From Bacteroidales bacterium (GTDB lineage: Bacteria; Bacteroidota; Bacteroidia; Bacteroidales; P3), in NCBI GenBank assembly GCA_012837565.1, contig DUQY01000121.1, positions 1 to 11,394 on the forward strand: a stretch of DNA of 11,394 nt, read 5' to 3'. A program made the translations under genes and the position numbers. The notes below the pieces were generated by a model. It ran no database searches. It was not told where the DNA came from and worked only from the letters and a program-made list of their open reading frames with translations. Below are positions 1 to 5,810 of the stretch, one piece after another. Position 1 is the first letter of the stretch. Each line of letters opens with the position of its first letter.

Positions 1-30
1 CCTGTTCCAAAAGGATTGGTTATTCAGTAA
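1..30 (+). CDS. possible C-terminal end of an upstream protein (partial)
   Basis: Frame 1 reads PVPKGLVIQ and then a TAA at 28-30, with no start in the window. A strong rho-independent terminator follows 34 bases later at 64-92, as expected after the last gene of a plus-strand unit. Nine residues are too few to recognise a family, and an open frame of this length can occur by chance. The call rests on the open frame and the terminator only. Confidence 0.3.
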   Translation, partial: PVPKGLVIQ

Positions 31-52
31 TGGTTAATTATTAATGGTTAAT
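28..52. repeat. short tandem direct repeat, 14-base period
   Basis: TAATGGTTAAT occurs at 28-38 and again at 42-52, followed by a partial third unit (TGATTAATG, 52-60). This is simple AT-rich tandem repetition between a stop codon and a terminator. I infer intergenic repeat DNA without a specific function. Confidence 0.5.
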
Positions 53-63
53 GATTAATGTTG

Positions 64-92
64 GGGCGAACCTATGTGTTCGCCCTTTTTTT
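64..92 (+). terminator. rho-independent terminator
   Basis: A perfect 8-base stem (GGGCGAAC at 64-71, GTTCGCCC at 78-85) encloses a 6-base loop and is followed by seven Ts (86-92). It would end transcription of whatever lies upstream of the window and insulate the doxX-like gene. The GGGGCGAAC...GTTCGCCC stem also resembles small dispersed palindromes seen between genes in several bacterial groups, so it may be a copy of a repeat family recruited as a terminator. Confidence 0.85.
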
Positions 93-96
93 GTCC

Positions 97-125
97 ACGG
101 ATTTCAGGGATTTTCACGGATTTTA
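97..125. repeat. degenerate tandem repeat of about 10 bases
   Basis: Three imperfect units in a row: ACGGATTTC (97-105), AGGGATTTTC (106-115) and ACGGATTTTA (116-125). A pyrimidine-rich stretch with repeated TTTTAC follows (about 122-140). From memory, such strings recur between genes in Bacteroidota genomes. No coding potential is seen. Confidence 0.45.
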
Positions 126-203
126 CCTTTTACTTTTTACTTCTGACTTTTTTCAGAATATTTTCATCATTATAGAATAAATCTCTATTAGAATACGTAT
201 ATA

Positions 204-226
204 ATGTAAACAAAATGTTTTTACAT
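204..226. promoter_or_regulatory. palindrome upstream of the DoxX gene, possible operator
   Basis: A perfect 7-base inverted repeat, ATGTAAA (204-210) and TTTACAT (220-226), is separated by 9 bases. Its end lies 23 bases before the ATG at 250. The size and position suit binding of a dimeric repressor over the core promoter or early transcript. No clear TAnnTTTG box could be placed in 93-249, so the promoter of this gene is unassigned. In AT-rich DNA a 7-base repeat can arise by chance. Confidence 0.35.
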
Positions 227-249
227 ATTATTAACTTAATTTTTTTGTT

Positions 250-678
250 ATGAAATCGAAAATTAATTGGATTTTAGGAAATACCGTTGAAAATAATACT
301 TTTTCAATTGGAATATTATTCTTTCGCCTTGTTATTGGGGTGTTGATGTTAACTCATGGCTTTGCTAAGTTAAGTAATTTTGAAATGATGTCAAGTCAAT
401 TTCCAGATATTTTGGGAATAGGCAGTCAGTGGAATCTGATTTTGGTTATTTTTGCTGAATTTGGATGTTCAATATTGCTTATTTTTGGTTTATTCACTCG
501 CTTAGCAACCATTCCTTTGATTATTACAATGCTTGTTGCAATTTTTGTGGCTCACGCCTCTGACCCATTTGCAATGAAAGAAATGCCTGTGTTATATTTA
601 GCTATTTATTTCTTTGTCCTAATTGTTGGTAGTGGGAAATTTTCAGTGGATTACTTATTGAATAGGAAATTAAAATAA
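250..678 (+). CDS. DoxX family membrane protein
   Basis: 142 residues, the usual length for the DoxX family. Four hydrophobic helices are visible at about 19-37, 62-81, 86-103 and 112-129. The first carries the family pattern R-x3-G-x5-HG-x2-K (R26, G30, H36, G37, K40). E70 lies in helix 2, R84 follows it, and a GSGKFSVD segment (127-134) ends helix 4. DoxX proteins are small inner-membrane proteins; some are linked to quinone or sulfur oxidation or to redox stress, but most, like this one, have no assigned substrate. The ATG at 250 is the only good start. The gene stands alone, between a terminator and a gene with its own promoter, and the palindrome at 204-226 may control it. The family call is firm; the role is unknown. 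Confidence 0.85.
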   Translation: MKSKINWILGNTVENNTFSIGILFFRLVIGVLMLTHGFAKLSNFEMMSSQFPDILGIGSQWNLILVIFAEFGCSILLIFGLFTRLATIPLIITMLVAIFVAHASDPFAMKEMPVLYLAIYFFVLIVGSGKFSVDYLLNRKLK

Positions 679-741
679 ATAATTTAAAGCTTTATATTAA
701 AATATTATCTGTTATTCTGCTTTAGTTAATTTCTTATTTTG

Positions 742-749
742 TATCTTTG
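742..749 (+). promoter_or_regulatory. -7 box of the lipoprotein gene promoter
   Basis: TATCTTTG matches the Bacteroidota -7 consensus TAnnTTTG exactly. A TTTA at 721-724 lies 17 bases upstream as a weak -33 element. Transcription would begin near 755 and leave a leader of about 35 bases before the ATG at 792. This makes the lipoprotein gene independent of the DoxX gene. Confidence 0.65.
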
Positions 750-791
750 CCAGAATAATACACAATAACTAAATAATTAAAAATTCTCGAT

Positions 792-1238
792 ATGAAAAAA
801 ATCTTTCTATTAGCTTTGTGTTCTGTTGTGGTTTTTTCATGCTCCACCAAACAAGGTTATAAATCAGTTAATGAGCGTGAGGTTCCAGAGCGTTACGTGA
901 ATGATTTGAAAAGGACTCGTCCAAATATTGAAAAGAGAACATGGGAAATGATTGATTCTACTTCCTATAATGTTTCTTTTGTTGAAAATGGCAACCAAGT
1001 TAGGGTTAAATACCTAAGAACAGGTACAGAAACTGACTGGATAGTACCTATGGAATATGTTCCTTCACAAATAACAGATTATGTAAATGAAACTTATCCG
1101 GGTGCTAAGATAAATGAGGTTTCAATTGTAGATTTCAAAAACAAAAAGACATACCACGCAAAAATCCTTACTAAAAAGAAAGAATCTAAAGTCTTAGAAT
1201 TTGATTTAAGTGGAGATTATAAATCTGATGTAAACTAA
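792..1238 (+). CDS. PepSY-like small lipoprotein
   Basis: 148 residues. The N-terminus is a lipoprotein signal: MKK, a hydrophobic run, then VFSC with C17 as the predicted lipidated cysteine. The next residues (STKQG) have no acidic cluster of the Bacteroidota surface-export type, so a periplasmic location is more likely (inference). The body, about 50-148, resembles the PepSY-like (DUF2874) proteins common in Bacteroidota. It has a strand-rich half with W83 and a 'VPMEYVPSQITDYVNETYPG' helix (86-105), then the pattern that usually reads as 'the tail of a beta-lactamase-inhibitor-like fold'. No catalytic motif is visible. Substrate and partner are unknown. It has its own promoter and converges with the nitrilase gene across a 15-base gap. 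The lipoprotein call is firm; the PepSY assignment is moderate. Confidence 0.7.
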   Translation: MKKIFLLALCSVVVFSCSTKQGYKSVNEREVPERYVNDLKRTRPNIEKRTWEMIDSTSYNVSFVENGNQVRVKYLRTGTETDWIVPMEYVPSQITDYVNETYPGAKINEVSIVDFKNKKTYHAKILTKKKESKVLEFDLSGDYKSDVN

Positions 1239-1253
1239 TAGATCAGAAATAAA

Positions 1254-2018
1254 CTAATCCCAATCTTCTCCAACAGGGAAGTATTCTCGGAATGATATAA
1301 GAGATTGTTTGTCTAATACACGATAAGCAATCTCTTCTTTGTTTTGGTGAGTTCCAACAAGTGTTTCTCCCTTATAGTTCAAGATTGTTGAACATCCCAA
1401 ATAGTTTAAATTTGCCTTATCAATACCAACCCTATTTACTCCTATTACATAAGCAAAGTTTTCAATAGCTCTACTTACTAAAAGGTTTGTCCATGCAAAG
1501 TTTCTTGCAGACTCCCACGATGCGCAGTAAATAGCAATATCATATCCATATTCTCCTTCGTTATAAGTGTTCCTACACCATGATGGGAATCTAATATCGT
1601 AACAAGTTAGAAGGGCAATATTCCATCCCTTGTAGTTCACTATTTTCTTTTTATTGCCAGGAGTTATTACCTTTGGCTCCTTACTCAAACAGAAAAGGTG
1701 TTTCTTGTCGTAATATTCATAATTTCCATCAGGGAAAACAAAGAAATGACGATTAACATATTTCTTGTTTTCTTCAATTAATAATGTGCCTGAAATTGCG
1801 ATTCCTTTTTCAACTGCTTTATCTCTCATCCACTTCAAACTACTTCCCTCCATTGTTTGGGCGTAGTCGGTATCTATTGAAAAGCTTGTTGTGAACATTT
1901 CGGGAAAGACCAATAGTTCGGTGTCGGTATCTAATTTCTCTAAGAAAGAATCATATCTTCTTAGGTTCGATTCAGCTTCATTATCAACAGTATTAGCTTG
2001 AAAAATTGCTACTTTCAT
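1254..2018 (-). CDS. nitrilase-family omega-amidase (YafV-like)
   Basis: 254 residues, full length for a single-domain C-N hydrolase. The Glu-Lys-Cys triad is clear: E40 in FPEMFTTSFS, K105 in YDKKHLF and C139 in LLTCYDIRFP. The FPEMF-T-SF and CYD-RFP context matches the YafV / Nit2 omega-amidase branch. These enzymes hydrolyse 2-oxoglutaramate or 2-oxosuccinamate to the 2-oxoacid and ammonia, clearing by-products of glutamine or asparagine transamination, including methionine salvage. SRAIEN (182-187) and GVNRVG (193-198) fit the family. The ATG at 2018 begins directly with the first core strand (MKVAIFQ), so the start is well supported. There is no signal peptide, so it should be cytoplasmic. 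It is a single-gene unit with its own promoter. The exact substrate is inferred from the family. Confidence 0.88.
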   Translation of the reverse strand: MKVAIFQANTVDNEAESNLRRYDSFLEKLDTDTELLVFPEMFTTSFSIDTDYAQTMEGSSLKWMRDKAVEKGIAISGTLLIEENKKYVNRHFFVFPDGNYEYYDKKHLFCLSKEPKVITPGNKKKIVNYKGWNIALLTCYDIRFPSWCRNTYNEGEYGYDIAIYCASWESARNFAWTNLLVSRAIENFAYVIGVNRVGIDKANLNYLGCSTILNYKGETLVGTHQNKEEIAYRVLDKQSLISFREYFPVGEDWD

Positions 2019-2045
2019 TTGTATATTAAGTTAGGTTTTAGATTG

Positions 2046-2074
2046 CAAATTTACTACTTATTTGGGTATTCCAA
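2046..2074 (-). promoter_or_regulatory. promoter of the omega-amidase gene
   Basis: On the minus strand TAAATTTG (2053-2046) fits the Bacteroidota -7 consensus, with TTGG (2074-2071) 17 bases upstream as a plausible -33 element. The -7 box is 27 bases before the ATG at 2018, so the leader would be short. No operator-like palindrome is seen between them. Confidence 0.6.
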
Positions 2075-2129
2075 TAATTAGATGCAATATATATTTACTG
2101 AAACTATGTTTTGTGAATAATATAAGGGA

Positions 2130-2630
2130 TTATCTATTGCAATTACAGGGGTGAGCAAGTCTTATTTTGGTCTTTGGAAATAGGGCTTTAATTTCGTTTT
2201 GCTCTTCTTTATTCATCTGAATTGCTCTAAGGTCTAAAAGTTTGAGGGTTGTTGATATTTCCTTAAACTCACTTGGGAAGTTTCTAATCCTATTGTCCCA
2301 AATTATTAATGTATCAAGTTTTAATGCACTCAGCTCCTTTGGTAATTCCGTAATATTATTTGATGATAAATCTAAATAGCTAAGCCTTGAAAGGCTCGAT
2401 AATTCTTTTGGAACTTCTTTAATGTAGTTTCTTTTAAGAATTAGCTTCTCTAAGTTAGGGAAATTTAGAATTTCTTTTGGAATTTTCTTTAGTTTTTGTT
2501 TTTCTAAGTCAAGCGTAATAACTGCATTAGGATATACAAGAGCAGAATCAAGATTATTAAAATAACCATCCTTTTGTGCAAAACCAATTGAGTTTATTGA
2601 TAATAATAAAACTATTATTAGCTTATTCAT
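2130..2630 (-). CDS. secreted leucine-rich-repeat protein
   Basis: 166 residues. It opens with a signal peptide (hydrophobic 3-17, likely cut after GFA before Q19), so it is exported. Residues about 37-150 form four to five leucine-rich repeats of 22-23 residues with the pattern LxxLxLxxNxIxxLPxEL. Clearest is LSYLDLSSNNITELPKEL at 83-100. The tail is PCNCNR. Such repeats form curved scaffolds for protein binding, and no enzymatic domain is present. The ATG at 2630 is eight bases inside the ribF reading frame (ATGAATAA, with the ribF stop at 2625-2623) and is preceded by GGGAGA. The two genes are therefore probably co-transcribed and translationally coupled. No terminator is evident after the stop. 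The ligand is unknown, and no functional link to flavin synthesis is obvious. Confidence 0.75.
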   Translation of the reverse strand: MNKLIIVLLLSINSIGFAQKDGYFNNLDSALVYPNAVITLDLEKQKLKKIPKEILNFPNLEKLILKRNYIKEVPKELSSLSRLSYLDLSSNNITELPKELSALKLDTLIIWDNRIRNFPSEFKEISTTLKLLDLRAIQMNKEEQNEIKALFPKTKIRLAHPCNCNR

Positions 2631-3558
2631 TCTCCCTGAAATAATGATGTGCTTTCTCCATATCCAAGTTGATTTGATATTTTAACTTATCTAAGCTATC
2701 AAATTTAATTTCCTCTCTTAAAAACTCCTTTAGCTTAATCTTGATTTTTTGTCCATATATGTTTTTATCAAAATCTAATATATACGCTTCAACTGTAATA
2801 GGGGAGTCTATAATTGTAGGACGCAGTCCAATGTTTACTATTCCTTGATAATCTTTCTCTTTATCTTCAACTTTGCATAAATAAACTCCAAAAAGAGGAA
2901 GTAGCTTATGCTTTTCAACCTTAACATTTGCAGTAGGAAATCCTATAGTTTTACCTATTTTATTACCATGAACAACTTCTCCACTTATAATATATTCTTC
3001 ATTTAACATTGAATTAGCTAAATCTATTTCGCCCTTAGCCAATGCCTTTCTAATTTGAGTTGAGCTAACTTCAATATTCTTATGAATAATACAATCATTC
3101 GTCCTTTCAAGAATAAGTCCTTTCTCTTTATAGTCAAGAGCTATCTTATTAAATTCTTCAGAGGTTTTGCTTCCAAAATGATTGTCGTATCCTAATAAGA
3201 AGTATTGAGGAGAGTATTTCTTTATCAATAGATCCAAAAACTCTTGTGCACTTAGCTTTGCAAATTCCTTTGTGAAGTGAATTACTATGATGTTTTCTAT
3301 CCCCAAAGAGTTTAGTTTATTAAATCTTTCCTCATTTGTTTGAAGAAGACGTATTTTGTCGAAAAGCTCTGGCTTTATAACAAGTTGGGGGTGTTTGTCA
3401 AAAGTTATAACAATAGGTTTGGTGTTATATTTCTCAGCTTTTTCTTTTAGATTTGATAGAAGTTTCTGATGTCCAATATGAACACCATCAAACATTCCAA
3501 CAGTCATCACAGGACTATATCCTAAATCTATTGTTTCATCGAAAGGTATAATATTCAA
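2623..3558 (-). CDS. ribF: bifunctional riboflavin kinase / FAD synthetase
   Basis: Makes FMN from riboflavin and ATP, then FAD from FMN and ATP, in the cytoplasm. Numbered from a TTG at 3558 it is 311 residues, normal for RibF. The N-terminal FMN-adenylyltransferase half has GMFDGVHIGH (21-30), GYDNHFG (123-129) and SSTQIRKAL (165-173). The C-terminal kinase half has GFPTAN (206-211), NIGLRPT (242-248) and E257 in VEAYILDFD. The frame stays open to a TTG at 3732, but that would add 58 residues of lysine-rich non-family sequence. It would also start inside atpD and run through the likely ribF promoter. TTG 3558 leaves a normal N-terminus; a start at ATG 3507 (M18) would remove the first residues before the nucleotide-binding strand. 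No in-frame ATG lies between them. The function is firm; the exact start is uncertain. Confidence 0.9.
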   Translation of the reverse strand: MNIIPFDETIDLGYSPVMTVGMFDGVHIGHQKLLSNLKEKAEKYNTKPIVITFDKHPQLVIKPELFDKIRLLQTNEERFNKLNSLGIENIIVIHFTKEFAKLSAQEFLDLLIKKYSPQYFLLGYDNHFGSKTSEEFNKIALDYKEKGLILERTNDCIIHKNIEVSSTQIRKALAKGEIDLANSMLNEEYIISGEVVHGNKIGKTIGFPTANVKVEKHKLLPLFGVYLCKVEDKEKDYQGIVNIGLRPTIIDSPITVEAYILDFDKNIYGQKIKIKLKEFLREEIKFDSLDKLKYQINLDMEKAHHYFRENE

Positions 3559-3581
3559 TATCTGTAGTTTTATTTGATTTG

Positions 3582-3589
3582 CAAAATTA
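3582..3589 (-). promoter_or_regulatory. -7 box of the ribF promoter
   Basis: TAATTTTG on the minus strand (3589-3582) fits TAnnTTTG. A good -33 TTTG is not obvious. Transcription would start near 3576, about 18 bases before the proposed TTG start at 3558. This argues against any ribF start further upstream. It is divergent to the atpD promoter, with about 70 bases between the two -7 boxes. Confidence 0.5.
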
Positions 3590-3661
3590 CTAAAAATACT
3601 TTGTTTAAAGGCTTTTAGATATATTTTTTTGTTTTTCTTCCTTTTTCTCAAAGAAATGATG

Positions 3662-3669
3662 TAAATTCG
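3662..3669 (+). promoter_or_regulatory. -7 box of the atpDC promoter
   Basis: TAAATTCG differs from the TAnnTTTG consensus at one base and is followed by CAC, as in many Bacteroidota promoters. It lies 40 bases before the atpD ATG at 3710, giving a leader of about 35 bases. The -33 element is unclear in the T-rich DNA at about 3638-3646. Confidence 0.5.
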
Positions 3670-3709
3670 CACCTTAAATAAAGATTGTTTAGTTAAAAAA
3701 ATATAGTTT

Positions 3710-5224
3710 ATGAACGTAGTAAGTAGAGGCAAGATATCTCAGATTATTGGTGCCGTTATAGACGTTAGTTTCGAAGAGAATGAAAAACTACCTAATATTT
3801 ATGATGCCCTAAGAGTTGTTACAACTGATGGTTCGCATATTGTTTTGGAATGCCAACAAGGAATTGGTGAAAACACTGTTAGAACTATTGCAATGGATTC
3901 AACCGATGGTCTAAGAAGAGGACTTTTGGTTGAAAATATGGGAGAACCTATATCAATGCCTGTTGGAGAACATATAAATGGGAGATTGTTTAATGTTATT
4001 GGAAAAGCTATTGATGGAATTGGAGAGGTTGATGCAACAAACACATATCCTATTCACCGTGATCCACCAAAATTTGAAGACCTTTCAACTTCTCAAGAAG
4101 TTCTATACACAGGGATAAAAGTAATTGACCTTATCGAGCCTTACGCAAAAGGTGGTAAAATTGGACTTTTTGGAGGAGCTGGAGTTGGTAAGACGGTATT
4201 AATTATGGAGATGATTAATAATATTGCTAACAACTACGATGGACAATCAGTATTTGCTGGTGTTGGAGAAAGAACAAGAGAAGGAAATGACCTTTTAAGA
4301 GAAATGCTTGAGTCAGGAGTTATCCGTTATGGTGATGAGTTTATGAAGAGTATGGAAGAAGGAGGATGGGACTTATCTAAGGTAGACCAAGATGAACTTG
4401 CAAAGTCAAAATGTACTTTAGTTTTCGGACAAATGAACGAGCCACCAGGAGCAAGAGCGAGAGTTGCACTATCTGGGCTAACACTTGCTGAATACTATCG
4501 TGATGGTGATGAGAAAACAGGAGGAAGAGATATCCTTTTATTTATAGATAATATATTCCGTTTCACACAAGCTGGTTCTGAAGTATCAGCTCTTCTTGGT
4601 CGTATGCCCTCAGCAGTAGGTTATCAACCAACGCTTGCTTCCGAAATGGGTATTATGCAAGAAAGAATTACCTCCACAAAAAGAGGATCTATTACATCAG
4701 TTCAGGCTGTTTATGTTCCTGCGGATGACCTTACAGACCCTGCTCCTGCAACAACTTTTGCCCACTTAGATGCTCAAACAGTATTAAGTAGAAAGATTTC
4801 AGAGCTTGGTATATATCCTGCGGTTGACCCACTAGATTCAACATCAAGAATACTTTCTCCAGAAGTTGTTGGCGAAGAACATTACAGCACAGCTCAAAAA
4901 GTAAAAAACATACTACAACGATACAAAGAACTTCAAGACATTATAGCAATTCTTGGTATTGAAGAGCTTTCTGATGAAGATAAGTTAGCGGTTTCAAGAG
5001 CAAGAAGAGTTCAACGTTTCCTTTCCCAACCTTTCTTTGTTGCAGAACAATTTACAGGTATGCCAGGAGTTTTTGTTGATATTGAAGACACCATCAAAGG
5101 ATTCAATATGATTCTTAACGGAGAGGTTGACCAATATCCAGAGCTAGCCTTCTCAATGGTTGGAACGATTGAAGAGGCTATTGAAAAAGGAAAGAAGATG
5201 CTTTCTGAATCAAGTGTAGAATAA
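3710..5224 (+). CDS. atpD: F-type ATP synthase subunit beta
   Basis: Catalytic subunit of the F1 head, making or hydrolysing ATP on the cytoplasmic face of the membrane. 504 residues, full length. The N-terminal barrel (about 4-80) is followed by the nucleotide-binding domain: Walker A GGAGVGKT (155-162), the catalytic glutamate loop GERTREG with E187, and Walker B LLFID (276-280). The motif FRFTQAGSEVSALLGRMPS (283-301) follows. The C-terminal helical domain has EELSDED at 418-424, the local form of the DELSEED lever that contacts gamma. The segment at about 211-235 (KSMEEGGWDLSKVD within it) is an insertion absent from the E. coli protein and typical of Bacteroidota. The start MNVVSRGKISQIIG suits the family. 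It forms a two-gene unit with atpC, 16 bases downstream. Confidence 0.98.
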   Translation: MNVVSRGKISQIIGAVIDVSFEENEKLPNIYDALRVVTTDGSHIVLECQQGIGENTVRTIAMDSTDGLRRGLLVENMGEPISMPVGEHINGRLFNVIGKAIDGIGEVDATNTYPIHRDPPKFEDLSTSQEVLYTGIKVIDLIEPYAKGGKIGLFGGAGVGKTVLIMEMINNIANNYDGQSVFAGVGERTREGNDLLREMLESGVIRYGDEFMKSMEEGGWDLSKVDQDELAKSKCTLVFGQMNEPPGARARVALSGLTLAEYYRDGDEKTGGRDILLFIDNIFRFTQAGSEVSALLGRMPSAVGYQPTLASEMGIMQERITSTKRGSITSVQAVYVPADDLTDPAPATTFAHLDAQTVLSRKISELGIYPAVDPLDSTSRILSPEVVGEEHYSTAQKVKNILQRYKELQDIIAILGIEELSDEDKLAVSRARRVQRFLSQPFFVAEQFTGMPGVFVDIEDTIKGFNMILNGEVDQYPELAFSMVGTIEEAIEKGKKMLSESSVE

Positions 5225-5240
5225 ACTTATATTTATAGAA

Positions 5241-5474
5241 ATGAAAGTTAATATAATTTCACCAGAGAAATTGGTTTATGAAGGAGAAGTAACCTTATTG
5301 CAACTGCCAGGAATAGATGGTTTGTTTCAAATCTTAAACAACCACGCAGCCATAATTTCTGTACTTGCAAAAGGAAAGATTCGTTTAGTTACAAAAGACG
5401 AAGAGCTTTTCATTCCAATCAATAGTGGTGTAATAGAATGCTCAAATAATATTATACAAATACTAATTCAATAA
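5241..5474 (+). CDS. atpC: F-type ATP synthase subunit epsilon, short form
   Basis: 77 residues covering only the N-terminal beta-sandwich domain of epsilon. The core motif is LPGIDGLFQILNNHAAIIS (22-40), followed by GKIRLV. The C-terminal helical hairpin that inhibits ATP hydrolysis in E. coli and Bacillus is absent; the frame ends at a normal stop right after the last strand. Short epsilon subunits of about 80 residues are usual in Bacteroidota, so this is probably not a truncation. The protein should still couple gamma to the c-ring. Rotor inhibition by an epsilon C-terminal domain should be lacking (inference). It follows atpD by 16 bases and precedes a strong terminator. Confidence 0.93.
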   Translation: MKVNIISPEKLVYEGEVTLLQLPGIDGLFQILNNHAAIISVLAKGKIRLVTKDEELFIPINSGVIECSNNIIQILIQ

Positions 5475-5496
5475 AAAGGATTAGATAATCACAAGC

Positions 5497-5534
5497 AAAA
5501 AGACTTCACAAAATCATTCTGTGAAGTCTTTTTT
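5497..5534 (+). terminator. strong terminator of atpDC, likely bidirectional
   Basis: A perfect 14-base stem (left arm 5497-5510, core AAGACTTCACA; right arm 5520-5533) has a 9-base loop and ends in six Ts (5529-5534). The left arm starts with five As, so the minus strand also has a T tract. It lies 23 bases after the atpC stop, so the rest of the ATP synthase genes cannot follow in this transcript. Confidence 0.93.
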
Positions 5535-5682
5535 GGTTTTCTGTCAATCAGCTCAACATCACATAGCTACTTTACATCATCAATATATAGTTCCTTTTTC
5601 AGAAAGTAAATTAGCATCCTTTGACTTAATCCCTTTCAGCATCCAACCAATATAAATTGCAAAAATCTCATTAGTAAAATGA

Positions 5683-5721
5683 ATCTTCGTTTCACAAAAT
5701 TAGATCTTCGTTTCACGAAAT
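5683..5721. repeat. direct repeat pair with 21-base period (ATCTTCGTTTCAC)
   Basis: ATCTTCGTTTCACAAAAT (5683-5700) and ATCTTCGTTTCACGAAAT (5704-5721) differ at one base and start exactly 21 bases apart, two turns of the helix. The second copy contains the inverted repeat TTCG-TTTCA-CGAA (5707-5719). They lie 90-128 bases before the first WYL gene and do not occur before the second. The arrangement fits two sites for one regulator on the same DNA face (inference). Confidence 0.6.
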
Positions 5722-5730
5722 TCTTTCTTT

Positions 5731-5761
5731 GATTCATTTTCTTAAAACAGCGATTCATTTT
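5731..5761. repeat. second direct repeat pair with 21-base period (GATTCATTTT)
   Basis: GATTCATTTT occurs at 5731-5740 and 5752-5761, again 21 bases apart. The same word in inverted orientation, AAAATGAATC, is at 5676-5685 and overlaps the start of the ATCTTCGTTTCAC pair. The downstream copy ends 17 bases before the WYL -7 box, so a bound protein would cover the -33 region. An operator cluster for the first WYL gene, perhaps autoregulatory, is a reasonable inference. Confidence 0.55.
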
Positions 5762-5778
5762 TCTGCTGCATAAATGTT

Positions 5779-5786
5779 ATCTTTGC
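5779..5786 (+). promoter_or_regulatory. -7 box of the first WYL gene
   Basis: TATCTTTG matches the -7 consensus and sits in a 24-base block (5769-5792) that is repeated without a mismatch before the second WYL gene (6903-6926). The start codon follows 24 bases after the box, so the leader is very short. Confidence 0.7.
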
Positions 5787-5810
5787 ATATCATTTTAATC
5801 ATTAAGTATT

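Noticed and set aside
1224..1247. Hairpin TCTGAT / ATCAGA between the convergent lipoprotein and amidase genes
   Set aside because: Only 6 pairs, a 12-base loop and no T tract on either strand; not a supportable terminator.
3559..3732. 58-codon N-terminal extension of ribF from a TTG
   Set aside because: Lysine-rich, not part of the RibF family, overlaps the atpD start and contains the likely ribF promoter.
3799..4044. 81-codon open frame on the minus strand
   Set aside because: Lies wholly inside atpD in antisense; no family resemblance and no promoter of its own.
5675..5765. Possible CRISPR array
   Set aside because: Only two copies of each word, 10-18 bases long, with spacers of 3-11 bases; no cas genes. 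Operator-like repeats explain it better.
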